A DNA stretch of 64,000 nt from Rhodopirellula baltica. GTDB lineage: Bacteria; Planctomycetota; Planctomycetia; Pirellulales; Pirellulaceae. Positions within the stretch are counted from its first letter, which is position 1. Each line of letters opens with the position of its first letter. Location: NCBI GenBank assembly GCA_002901265.1, contig PPHI01000006.1, positions 124,001 through 188,000 on the forward strand. Reading direction: 5' to 3'. The notes under the pieces were generated by a model. It saw only the letters and a program-made list of their open reading frames with translations, was not told the DNA's origin and did no database searches. The position numbers were made by a program, and so were the translations under genes. This document shows positions 9,619-17,742 of this stretch, piece by piece.

Positions 9619-10533
9619 TCAATGAATTTGCCCCGGACCACCGGTGGCGATCCGCAAGTCTCCGTCGGGGACAAAGTTCCCGCTCAGCAAGTCGGTTAGC
9701 TTTGCCTTGGCACCGCGTTCATTCGGTTGTTCCATTCCCGGCGGACTGCCCCAAAGCAACTTGGTATTCGTTCCCGTGACCAAGCTTAATTGTGGAACGA
9801 TGTTCATTCGCGGGTCACCGCTGACCATGATTTTGGCGATCTGAATACGATCACTCACCGCGGACAGCAAGTTCGCCAGCGTCGCCGCCGACTCCACACG
9901 TTTGTCACCAAACAACGTGCCTTCAACGCCGGTGGGATAGATATTCTTGACTTCGATTTGGATCAGCCGCCGAACCTCTTCGGTGGAAATATTTTCGGTC
10001 GGCAACATGTGGCCTTCGCCATCCAGCGGGAAATACATCTCATCCGCTTTGCCATGCGTTGGCATCCCAAGACTGGAAAGGTGCGATTCGATCTCGCGCA
10101 TGTATTGCGGATCACCGGTGACGTGGAACGAGGCGACCGGTCGTCGATAGTCGACTTCGACGCGGAACTTGCCACCAGGCAGTTTCACGACTGAGCGAAC
10201 ATCACGAATCCATGGATGGTTTTTAAATGCCGAAGCGATCTTCGGCGTGGCTTCGCGATCGAGCGATGACAACTCGCCGAAGTGCGCCCAACGGTTAACG
10301 TCTTCCACGACATCGGTGCGAACGTACTCATGCGGCGCAGTGATTTCGATGTTGGCGGGATCGATGCCTTGATGTTGTGCCGCAAAGTACGCGGAAAACC
10401 AATGCGAGTACGCAAAATAGGATGTGACCAACAGCGCCATCGGCCACACCAAGGCCCACGCTGCGGGCGCTTTGATCAGCCGACGCAACAGCCTTCGAAT
10501 GGGCCGAGGATCAGCATCATCCTTGCGTGCCAT
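9619..10533 (-). CDS. FtsQ/DivIB-like cell division protein
   Basis: 304 residues. A basic cytosolic tail is followed by a single TM (about residues 24-44, AWALVWPMALLVTSYFAY), then a POTRA-like domain with FKNHPWIRDVRSVVKLPGGKFRVEVDYRRPVA. That stretch is characteristic of FtsQ ('hpwV..v.v.r..p..l.v.v.er.Pva'). A beta domain follows. Known role of FtsQ: a bitopic scaffold linking early and late divisome proteins. It lies 141 bp downstream of murB on the same strand, as in classic division and cell wall clusters. Planctomycetes lack FtsZ, so its role here may differ. The gene name is therefore left out. Confidence 0.65.
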   Translation of the reverse strand: MARKDDADPRPIRRLLRRLIKAPAAWALVWPMALLVTSYFAYSHWFSAYFAAQHQGIDPANIEITAPHEYVRTDVVEDVNRWAHFGELSSLDREATPKIASAFKNHPWIRDVRSVVKLPGGKFRVEVDYRRPVASFHVTGDPQYMREIESHLSSLGMPTHGKADEMYFPLDGEGHMLPTENISTEEVRRLIQIEVKNIYPTGVEGTLFGDKRVESAATLANLLSAVSDRIQIAKIMVSGDPRMNIVPQLSLVTGTNTKLLWGSPPGMEQPNERGAKAKLTDLLSGNFVPDGDLRIATGGPGQIH

Positions 10534-10674
10534 TGATCCGTCCCTTGAAATCCTAGCGAAGCAAAATGCGGACGTTCGTCGAACAACGACACGTCAATCC
10601 AATACGGATGATCGCCAGAATGACAGTGTTTCATGAACTTGAAACACCGACGCACGATCACACACCTGCACGCT

Positions 10675-11550
10675 CTACCAAATCTGGAGATTCAGTTGCA
10701 AGTCGATCCCGGTTTGCAACAGAACTTGCTCGCGAACTCGGTCGATCAGCTTCAAACACTGATCGCTGGTCGCCCCCTGATGGGCGATCATGTAATGCGG
10801 CTGGCTGCTATCCAGCGAAACATCACCTTCGCGAATCCCTGCCAACCCGACGTTCTGGATCAACTCCAACGCCGAGATCGTGTCTGGATCGATAAATGGC
10901 ATCGCGATTCGTTCCATATCCGCCGGGCGGGTGGAGTTTCGCGAGATCCACAGCTTTTGCAAACGCTTGGTCAGGGCAACCGGGTCACCCGGCTCCAGCT
11001 GGAAGACGACTTCGACGATCATCGCTCCCGTCAAAGAAGTCTTTCGGTAGGTGAATCCGATCTCTTCTTGCGAGATTTCGCGGATCGATCCGTCCGCTTC
11101 CATCACACGAATTGCTTTGACAACCGGGCTAATATCACGACCGCCGCTAGACACATTGCCGACGACCGCCGCACCAACTGTTCCCGGAATGCCCATGAGG
11201 TGTTCTAAACCACCCAGTCCGGCACCGACCGATTTGACGACCGCGTGTGACAGCTTGCCGCCCGCACCCGCAGTCAAACAGTCGCCTTCGATTGACAAAC
11301 CGCTCGTCGCAGCGGCAGCCAACGAAATCACGACACCATCAAACCCCGACTCGCGGACCAGAACATTGCTGCCCGAGCCAAGAATACGGAGCGGAAGGTC
11401 ATTTTCAGCCGCCCACACCGTGATTTCGGTGATTTGCTCGATATCGACAGGTTCGGCAAAAAAGTGAGCCGGACCGCCGATCCCCAGCCAAACCAGGGGC
11501 GCGAGCGATTCGTCGGAGCGGACGACGTGTTGAAGGCGTTCAGGAATCAT
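10675..11550 (-). CDS. murB: MurB-like UDP-N-acetylenolpyruvoylglucosamine reductase (divergent active site)
   Basis: About 291 residues from ATG 11550 (MIPERLQHVV). FAD-binding motifs are intact: LGIGGPAHFF, LGSGSNVLVRESGFDGVVI, GIPGTVGAAVVGN. The YRKT motif with the catalytic Arg is present. The C-terminal domain is odd. Where MurB normally has GS-x-FKNP with the proton-donating Ser, this protein has AMPFIDP. Where the terminal catalytic Glu sits (LEPEV), it has LQLNL. Family reaction: NADPH-dependent reduction to UDP-MurNAc in peptidoglycan precursor synthesis. It is either an active divergent form or a paralog. It precedes the FtsQ-like gene. Confidence 0.8.
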   Translation of the reverse strand: MIPERLQHVVRSDESLAPLVWLGIGGPAHFFAEPVDIEQITEITVWAAENDLPLRILGSGSNVLVRESGFDGVVISLAAAATSGLSIEGDCLTAGAGGKLSHAVVKSVGAGLGGLEHLMGIPGTVGAAVVGNVSSGGRDISPVVKAIRVMEADGSIREISQEEIGFTYRKTSLTGAMIVEVVFQLEPGDPVALTKRLQKLWISRNSTRPADMERIAMPFIDPDTISALELIQNVGLAGIREGDVSLDSSQPHYMIAHQGATSDQCLKLIDRVREQVLLQTGIDLQLNLQIW

Positions 11551-11660
11551 GCACCGATAATACCGCAGCGCCCGATTCATGCCAGTGGACCTACCGCTGG
11601 CATGCAATCGAGATCACTGATCAACGGGTGATTACGTGCTCTATGACACGCAGAAGAAGG

Positions 11661-12059
11661 TTAGCCGCGTGGGAGTGCGACCGAGCGAATCAGGTTCCGC
11701 ACGGGCTGCTTGGATTGAAATCCCTTCAGCAGATGACGCTTCCACTCGCCAGCGTCATTTCGTGAGAAGACGATGATCTGGGGCAACATTTTCTCGCCCT
11801 TGGTCAATTGCTCAACCAATTCGGAGTTTTCATCGCGATTCAAAACCGCAACACTGACGTCGTCCAATTCACCGGTTGCCGCCATGGGCTCCAAAGTAGT
11901 CTGTTTCAGGACATTGCACGCCGGGCACCATGGGGCGCTGACGACGACCATCAGAGGCTTGCCTTCCTTAACAGATTCCTTGTACGCCTCGGCGTAGTCG
12001 GTCTTAATTGGCGCTGAAGTGACACTTCCAAGCAATACAGCTAACAGCAACGAAACCAT
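11661..12059 (-). CDS. Secreted thioredoxin-fold protein
   Basis: 132 residues. It has a short hydrophobic N-terminus (LLLAVLLGSVTSA, probable signal peptide), then a thioredoxin-fold pattern VVVSAPWCPACNVLKQTTLEP with a CPAC redox site, and a LPQIIVFSRND cis-Pro segment. Likely an exported disulfide reductase or oxidase. A perfect 13-bp inverted repeat lies about 90 bp upstream of its start. It is downstream of no obvious partner, and the murB gene follows on the same strand. Confidence 0.8.
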   Translation of the reverse strand: MVSLLLAVLLGSVTSAPIKTDYAEAYKESVKEGKPLMVVVSAPWCPACNVLKQTTLEPMAATGELDDVSVAVLNRDENSELVEQLTKGEKMLPQIIVFSRNDAGEWKRHLLKGFQSKQPVRNLIRSVALPRG

Positions 12060-12697
12060 TCCGAGTTCCTCGAATTAAAGCATGGTTACCGATCGGCGGT
12101 ACACAATCGTCGTTCCGTTCGAATGAACAGTCATGCGTTCGAAATCGATGTGTTCGAATGAATACGCTGATGAGTCTTTCAATTCATTCGAACAAGCCGC
12201 CGAGGGCGAGTCATTCGTTGTTGTCCACGAAGTTCCATTCCAGTTTTGATGCGTCCCAATTCGTGGGCGCCATGGTGGCCAACAAATTGCCCTTATGGGA
12301 GATCGTCCAACTTCGGATCATTCCCACATCGGTGGCCCCCAGAACCATTCTGGGGAACCTGGGGCAACCCTACCGAAACTGCGGCTTCGGAAGGTTGGGC
12401 GGAGTATATGGATGCCCTGACCGCCATCAAGCCGTTCGGGTCAGAAATCTGTAAATAACGTGGATCAGCACCCGCGGAAAATTTGAAATATGTTTGGGCG
12501 GCGACCATCGAAAGTCGCTAAGCTTCGATCTAGCAACCATTTGAAGCATGCCAATCGCCGCGACGAAATTTCATCGGCACTGTACACACATGTACTCACT
12601 CCACTGAAGGTAAGGTCTGCCCCCAAATGTTTCGAGACCTAAAGACCGATCCAAGACCTGCGATTTGGCACTCGCATGACGCCTTGAGGACCTGGTG
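12060..12697. other. 638-bp intergenic region between divergent thioredoxin and oxidoreductase genes
   Basis: No credible coding frame. It contains the inverted repeat at 12151-12194, an additional GTTCGAATGAA copy near 12117, and upstream sequence of both flanking genes. A GAGGA ribosome binding site lies at 12686-12690. The rest shows no recognisable feature. Confidence 0.6.
12151..12194. repeat. Perfect 13-bp inverted repeat (TGTTCGAATGAAT)
   Basis: TGTTCGAATGAAT at 12151-12163 is matched exactly by ATTCATTCGAACA at 12182-12194, with 18 nt between. A further GTTCGAATGAA starts at 12117. There is no T-tract, so a terminator is unlikely. It could be an operator for the thioredoxin gene or a small mobile-repeat remnant. 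Confidence 0.6.
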
Positions 12698-13708
12698 ATG
12701 AGATTGCGTGTCGGACTCATTGGACTCGGCGACCAGTGGCAATCCAGGTACCGGCCAGCATTGCGAATGCTGGACGATCGCTTCGACGTTCGCGCCGTCT
12801 ATAGCACGATCTCAAAACTCGCCGAATCGACCGCCGAAGAATTCCAGGCCGACCCCATCGACGGCTACCGCAGCCTGGTTTATCGCTGTGACATTGATGC
12901 CGTTCTGATTCTGAAACAATGCTGGCTTGGTTGGTTACCAGCACTCGCGGCCTGCCAAGCGGGCAAAGCGGTGTACTGGGGCGCCGGACTTGATTTCGAC
13001 CCCGTCGGCCAACGCTCTGTTCGCAGCACAATCGAAAACAGCGGCGTGGCATTCATGGCCGAACTGCCTCGCCGGTTCGCACCAGCCACCCTGCGGATGA
13101 AAGAACTGATCGCAACGCACCTGGGTGCACCGCGATTGATCCGAGTTCATCGCCAGTCAATCGCCCCCGAGAACGCTCCCCACCCCGGCCCCGGTACCTG
13201 CAGGACGGACGACAGCGAATTAGTCGAACTTGTTGATTGGTGCCGCTACATCGTCGGGCGCTCTCCCAATGCCGTCAGCTCGGTTTGCAAAGAGAATCTG
13301 TTCCAATCACTGATCCTCAATTACGAGGGAAACTCAGGGCAACCCTCCAAGTCCGGGCAACCGATCGGTGCGATCGCTGAAATTGCAACCGACAGCACGC
13401 TGCCAAACCAATGGAAAGAATCGGCTAGCTTCCGATCACCGGCAGCCATGAAGGTCCAGTGTGAAAATGGAGTCGCCTTCATCGACTTGCCCAGCACGCT
13501 TGTCTGGTTTGATGACGCCGGACGACATGTCGAATCGCTAGAAACTGAATCGCCGGTCGGCGAACGCATGTTGCGTCAATTCCATCGTTCAGTCACCAGT
13601 TTAGTACGTGACCTCAACGGCTTGGTCGACGCTTATGAAGCGGCAGCGGTGGTTCAAGCCGCACGGCAAAGCCATGAAACAGGTTGTCGCGTCGACCTGC
13701 CATCTTAG
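12698..13708 (+). CDS. Gfo/Idh/MocA-family oxidoreductase
   Basis: 336 residues from ATG 12698, chosen because GAGGA ends 7 nt before it. An in-frame GTG lies just upstream. The N-terminal LRVGLIGLGDQWQSRYRPAL is the NAD(P)-binding Rossmann motif. The D-I-D-AVLIL strand and the CQAGKAVYWGAGLD segment replace the usual 'aGkhV-cEKP-a', so the family's EKP lysine is not obvious. The role is therefore uncertain: a sugar or inositol dehydrogenase-type enzyme, or a non-catalytic relative. It stands alone upstream of the tad genes. Confidence 0.75.
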   Translation: MRLRVGLIGLGDQWQSRYRPALRMLDDRFDVRAVYSTISKLAESTAEEFQADPIDGYRSLVYRCDIDAVLILKQCWLGWLPALAACQAGKAVYWGAGLDFDPVGQRSVRSTIENSGVAFMAELPRRFAPATLRMKELIATHLGAPRLIRVHRQSIAPENAPHPGPGTCRTDDSELVELVDWCRYIVGRSPNAVSSVCKENLFQSLILNYEGNSGQPSKSGQPIGAIAEIATDSTLPNQWKESASFRSPAAMKVQCENGVAFIDLPSTLVWFDDAGRHVESLETESPVGERMLRQFHRSVTSLVRDLNGLVDAYEAAAVVQAARQSHETGCRVDLPS

Positions 13709-13800
13709 ATGTCACCTTCTCATTGATCGCTGTCCATCCTGGACACTTTGGGAACCTGAATCAGGACCTCTATTTGTCGACGTTCTTAGTGGACGCTGAC

Positions 13801-14055
13801 TTAGTAGACACTGATCGCTCTCACGACTTCACGCTTACCGTTGTAATAAACATGTTCGTCTGGCCGGATCCGACGGATCGGTTTGCACAGACAGTCGGCC
13901 GACCATAAACGGATCGGGCCATCGTGATGAATGACGACGATTTTCCCAGATGCCAACAATATCATCACGGCATCGCAATCCTCCAAAGTTTTTGAAGGTT
14001 GCAGGGTCTTCGGTCGTTCCGTCTTCGGACGTTCTGGCAGTGTGGCGAGGCTCAT
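13801..14055 (-). CDS. Small hypothetical protein
   Basis: 84 residues from ATG 14055 (MSLATLPERPKTE). The sequence has coding character (DAVMILLASGKIVVIHHDGPIRLWSADCLCKPIRRIRPDEHVYYNGKR) with alternating strands, but no family I know. It is divergent from tadA. It is too short for a functional call and could still be spurious. Confidence 0.45.
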   Translation of the reverse strand: MSLATLPERPKTERPKTLQPSKTLEDCDAVMILLASGKIVVIHHDGPIRLWSADCLCKPIRRIRPDEHVYYNGKREVVRAISVY

Positions 14056-14267
14056 GTTCGGATTCTTTCCCGCCCCGTGACACGGTTGGTCTGCCGTGTT
14101 TTGCCGAATTTCTATCGCTGTCAATCCGGCCTCAACAAATTCCATCCTATGTTTTCCCAGGGTCCGCGCCAGTTTCCCGGTGCCTCCGGGGGTCCCCGGG
14201 CGCGTAACCCGAACAATCGAACAAAACGACACGGGTTTGCCGAAGGACAGCAGCGAGAGAACGAACG

Positions 14268-15584
14268 ATGGCCACGCGCACAATGCCAGGACGAGCGGAC
14301 AACCGCCAAGATCAATTCGAACAGATCAAATCGCGCATTCACGGCAAGCTGGTCGACAAGCTCGACCTGTCTCGTGTTGGTGATATGCAAGGTGAGACAC
14401 TGAAACGCGAGATCCGCGTTGTCATTGAACACCTTTGCGATGCCGAAGAAACACTGCTGAACCGTCAAGAACGCGAACGCATCGTTGACGAAGTTCTGGA
14501 CGAAACCTTTGGCCTGGGGCCCTTGGAATTGATCCTCAAAGATCCCAAAGTCAGCGATATTTTGATCAACGGTCCGAAGAACATCTACGTCGAAAAAGGC
14601 GGCCAGATGCAGAAGACCGACGTCGAGTTCCGCGACGGAAAACACCTGCTACAAATCATCGACCGAATCGTCAGTAAGGTCGGCCGTCGTGTCGACGAAA
14701 CCTGCCCAATGGTCGACGCGCGTTTGGAAGACGGCTCGCGGGTGAACGCGATCATCCCGCCACTCGCACTCGACGGCGCCGCGGTCAGTATTCGTCGCTT
14801 CGGTAGCAACCCACTGAAACTCGAAGACTTGCTGAACTACAAAGCCTTCACGCCAGAAATGGTGATGCTCTTGGAAGGCTGCATCAAAGCACGACTGAAC
14901 TGCATCATCGCCGGCGGTACCGGTTCTGGTAAGACGACGCTGCTCAACACCCTGTCGTCCTTCATCGGTCACTCCGACCGGATCGTCACGATCGAAGACG
15001 CGGCCGAATTGCAGCTTCAACAGGATCACGTCGTTCGCTTGGAAACCCGCCCGCCAAACATCGAAGGCAACGGTGCGGTCACGGCGACGGACCTCGTGAA
15101 AAACGCCCTGCGTATGCGTCCCGAACGAATCATCATCGGTGAGTGTCGTGGTGGCGAAACCTTGGACATGTTGCAAGCGATGAACACCGGTCACGACGGA
15201 TCGTTGACCACCATTCACGCCAACACCCCGCGTGACGCGATCGCCCGTTTGGAAACGATGGTCATGATGGCCGGCTTCGAACTTCCTGTCAAAGCGATTC
15301 GTCAACAGATCTCCGGTGCGGTCGACGTCTTGATCCAAGCCAACCGTTTGCAGGGTGGCCCACGTCGAGTCACGGCGATCACCGAAGTCGTCGGTATGGA
15401 ACAAGAAACGATCGTCCTCCAAGACATCTATCGATTCGAACAAAAAGGCATTGGCGAAGACGGCAAAGCATACGGGACGTTCGAATGCTCCGGCGTTCGC
15501 CCCAGCTTCATGGACAAACTCGAAGCCGCCGGTGTGCGTCTGCCATCGAGTGCCTTCCGTGAACGCACCATGATGCACGCCTAA
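14268..15584 (+). CDS. tadA: Tad/Flp pilus secretion ATPase TadA (CpaF)
   Basis: 438 residues. Walker A is GGTGSGKTT (near residue 223). The Asp-box region [12 protein letters not shown], arginine-rich [10 protein letters not shown], Walker B-like [14 protein letters not shown] and His-box [17 protein letters not shown] are all present, as expected for a type II/IV secretion hexameric ATPase of the CpaF/TadA subfamily. It powers assembly of Flp-type pili at the inner membrane. tadB starts 78 bp downstream and tadC follows, so the three form one unit. No pilin, RcpA or TadZ gene is in the window. Confidence 0.93.
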   Translation: MATRTMPGRADNRQDQFEQIKSRIHGKLVDKLDLSRVGDMQGETLKREIRVVIEHLCDAEETLLNRQERERIVDEVLDETFGLGPLELILKDPKVSDILINGPKNIYVEKGGQMQKTDVEFRDGKHLLQIIDRIVSKVGRRVDETCPMVDARLEDGSRVNAIIPPLALDGAAVSIRRFGSNPLKLEDLLNYKAFTPEMVMLLEGCIKARLNCIIAGGTGSGKTTLLNTLSSFIGHSDRIVTIEDAAELQLQQDHVVRLETRPPNIEGNGAVTATDLVKNALRMRPERIIIGECRGGETLDMLQAMNTGHDGSLTTIHANTPRDAIARLETMVMMAGFELPVKAIRQQISGAVDVLIQANRLQGGPRRVTAITEVVGMEQETIVLQDIYRFEQKGIGEDGKAYGTFECSGVRPSFMDKLEAAGVRLPSSAFRERTMMHA

Positions 15585-15662
15585 ACGACTTCACCGAACC
15601 GCGCCGACGTTCACTCAAAACGTCCCCCTGATTTTGCACCCCATCAGCCTCACCATAGTCCC

Positions 15663-16640
15663 ATGACAGCGACCGTCATCCTCATCGCCGTTGGCATCTT
15701 TGTCGCATCGTTGGTTGCCTTGGCAGCCAACATGCTCGTGCCCGGCAGCGACAACACGGCGACCGAAGATCGGCTCGCCCAGATGGCTTCTCGCCGTCGT
15801 GGCGGCGGTGGCGCCGCCGGTGATCGCGAAGAGTCGGGTTCACTGCTGCTCGATGGCGGATTTGATGACGCCAAAGGCTTCTTCGGCAACCTCACCGAAA
15901 ACCTGCCCGGGATCGGTGACTACCTCGATCAAGCCGACGTGCGAATGCCGCCAGCCCAGTTCGTCATGATCTGCTTGGGTGCGTTCGGTTTTGGCGTGGC
16001 CCTGTGCTTGGCATCACCCTTTAAAATCCTCGCCGTCTTTGTCGGACCGATCTTTGCCGCCGTGCCTTTCGGATGGCTGATGCTCAAGCGACGCAGTCGA
16101 CTGAACAAGTTCGGCAAGCAGATGCCCGAAGCACTCGAATTGCTCGGCCGATCACTACGTGCCGGTCACTCGCTCAACGCCGGCTTCGGTCTGGTTTCCA
16201 AAGAGATGGAAGACCCGTTGGCCCGTGAATTCGGACGTGCTTTCGAAGAACAGAACCTCGGGATTCCGCTGGACGAAGCGATCGAAGACATGGCCGACCG
16301 CGTTCCCAACATGGACCTTCGCTTCTTCGCCACCGCCGTGATTCTTCAGCGGCAAACCGGTGGTGACTTGGCCGAAATCCTTGACAAGATCGGTCACCTG
16401 ATTCGCGAACGATTGCAGATCCTGGGACAGATTCAAGCACTCACCGGGGAAGGCCGAATGAGTGGTGCGGTGCTTCTCGCCCTGCCACCGGTCTTGTTCC
16501 TGGTCATGCTGAAGCTGAACTACGACTACGTCATGATGCTGTTCACCGACGAAATCGGTCGCTACATGTTGGGCTTCGGCCTGATCACACAAATCATTGG
16601 CGCACTTGTGATCAAGAAGATCATCACGATCAAAGTTTAA
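15663..16640 (+). CDS. tadB: Tad pilus inner-membrane platform protein TadB (T2SS F domain)
   Basis: 325 residues. An N-terminal TM is followed by a Gly-rich linker, two TM spans (about residues 95-140), and the conserved F-domain run LLGRSLRAGHSLNAGFGLVSKEM...PL..EF.........PLDEAIEDMADRVPN. A C-terminal hydrophobic hairpin follows. This is the GspF/TadB pattern. It forms the membrane platform with TadC that couples the TadA ATPase to pilin polymerisation. It lies between tadA and tadC on the same strand. Confidence 0.9.
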   Translation: MTATVILIAVGIFVASLVALAANMLVPGSDNTATEDRLAQMASRRRGGGGAAGDREESGSLLLDGGFDDAKGFFGNLTENLPGIGDYLDQADVRMPPAQFVMICLGAFGFGVALCLASPFKILAVFVGPIFAAVPFGWLMLKRRSRLNKFGKQMPEALELLGRSLRAGHSLNAGFGLVSKEMEDPLAREFGRAFEEQNLGIPLDEAIEDMADRVPNMDLRFFATAVILQRQTGGDLAEILDKIGHLIRERLQILGQIQALTGEGRMSGAVLLALPPVLFLVMLKLNYDYVMMLFTDEIGRYMLGFGLITQIIGALVIKKIITIKV

Positions 16641-16725
16641 TTCGCCCCCACCATCACTCCCACCACCGCAATCGTCGGCACGCACGGCCCCTGATGTGGG
16701 CGAAACAAACGAACTGGACGAAACA

Positions 16726-17697
16726 ATGAACCTTTTACTCGCCGTCTCGATCGACCCGATTTACCTGATCACCGGTTCGATCTTTGCCTTCGTCACCGTC
16801 GGCATGTGGTTCGTAATCAATCGAGTCACTGGCGACGACAAGCCCCGCGCCGAAGCACGTTTGGACATGATGCGCAAGCGTCGCGCCAACGGACAAGCGG
16901 CTGGCGGCGACAACGCCAAAACCAAAAACGAAGCCCTCACCGCGTACCTCGAACGCGCCGCCACGCCCCTTGCCGACAAAGTCAGCGGCAACGAAAAGGA
17001 AATGGGCCAGCTTCGTGAAAAACTAATGAACGCCGGCTTCCGACGTGAAGCCGCTCCGGTCGTGTTCAAAACCATTCAGCTCGGAACCGCCGCGTTCGGA
17101 CTGTTCGTCGGCAGTACCTACGGCTTCTTTGCCAACGGTTTCGGACAAGACATGATCATCAAAGTCGGTGGCGGATTGATCATCGGCTTCATGATTCCCA
17201 AACTGCTGCTCGACTTCACCGCCAAAAAACGCATGGAGAAGATCTTCCTCGGACTTCCCGATGCATTGGACTTGATGGTTGTCTGTGTCGAAGCCGGCTT
17301 GGGGATGGACCAAGCCTTGCGAAAAGTCGCCGAGGAAATGGAAAAGAGCCACAAAGAGATCGGCGAAGAATTCGGCATCGCAAACAAGCAGCTTCAACTC
17401 GGACGTACCCGCAGCGAAGTTCTCCAAGCCCTCGGCTTCCGCAGCGGTGTCGATGACCTGAAACAGCTAGCATCGATCCTGATTCAAGCGGACAAGTTCG
17501 GCTCGTCGATCGCGTCCGCACTTCGTGTGCAGAGTGACGCGATGCGTACACGCCGCCGACAGATCGCAGAAGAAAAAGCGGCCAAGACCGCGGTCAAGAT
17601 GATCTTCCCACTCGTCTTGTTCATCTTCCCTGGGATCTTCGTCGTCCTCGTCGGCCCTGCCGGTATCAGCATGTATCGCAACATGCTGAATCAGTAA
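16726..17697 (+). CDS. tadC: Tad pilus inner-membrane platform protein TadC (T2SS F domain)
   Basis: 323 residues from ATG 16726 (MNLLLAVSIDPIYLI). An in-frame GTG 30 nt earlier is less likely. It has the second F-domain type: LGLPDALDLMVVCVEAGLGMDQALRKVAEEM ... A.....LGRTRSEVLQALGFRSGVDDLKQLASILIQADKFG.S....LR.....MR..R.QIAEEKAAK, then a final TM pair. It works with TadB and TadA. A strong hairpin terminator follows directly after the stop. Confidence 0.9.
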   Translation: MNLLLAVSIDPIYLITGSIFAFVTVGMWFVINRVTGDDKPRAEARLDMMRKRRANGQAAGGDNAKTKNEALTAYLERAATPLADKVSGNEKEMGQLREKLMNAGFRREAAPVVFKTIQLGTAAFGLFVGSTYGFFANGFGQDMIIKVGGGLIIGFMIPKLLLDFTAKKRMEKIFLGLPDALDLMVVCVEAGLGMDQALRKVAEEMEKSHKEIGEEFGIANKQLQLGRTRSEVLQALGFRSGVDDLKQLASILIQADKFGSSIASALRVQSDAMRTRRRQIAEEKAAKTAVKMIFPLVLFIFPGIFVVLVGPAGISMYRNMLNQ

Positions 17698-17709
17698 CGG
17701 TATCCAGAA

Positions 17710-17742
17710 ACGGCTCGTCCTTTACTCGGGACGAGCCGTCTT
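17710..17742. terminator. Bidirectional terminator between tadC and the 932-aa protein gene
   Basis: A perfect 11-bp stem (ACGGCTCGTCC with GGACGAGCCGT) and an 8-nt loop, followed by CTTTC on the plus strand and TTTC on the minus strand. The stop codon of the convergent gene lies in the loop. Confidence 0.8.

Noticed and set aside
12158-12454. Short frame in the 12-kb intergenic region
   Set aside because: It overlaps the inverted repeat and has no recognisable features.
14649-15578. Long minus-strand frame opposite tadA
   Set aside because: It is the antisense shadow of a strongly conserved ATPase. The peptide is His/Asp/Val-rich, as expected of a shadow.
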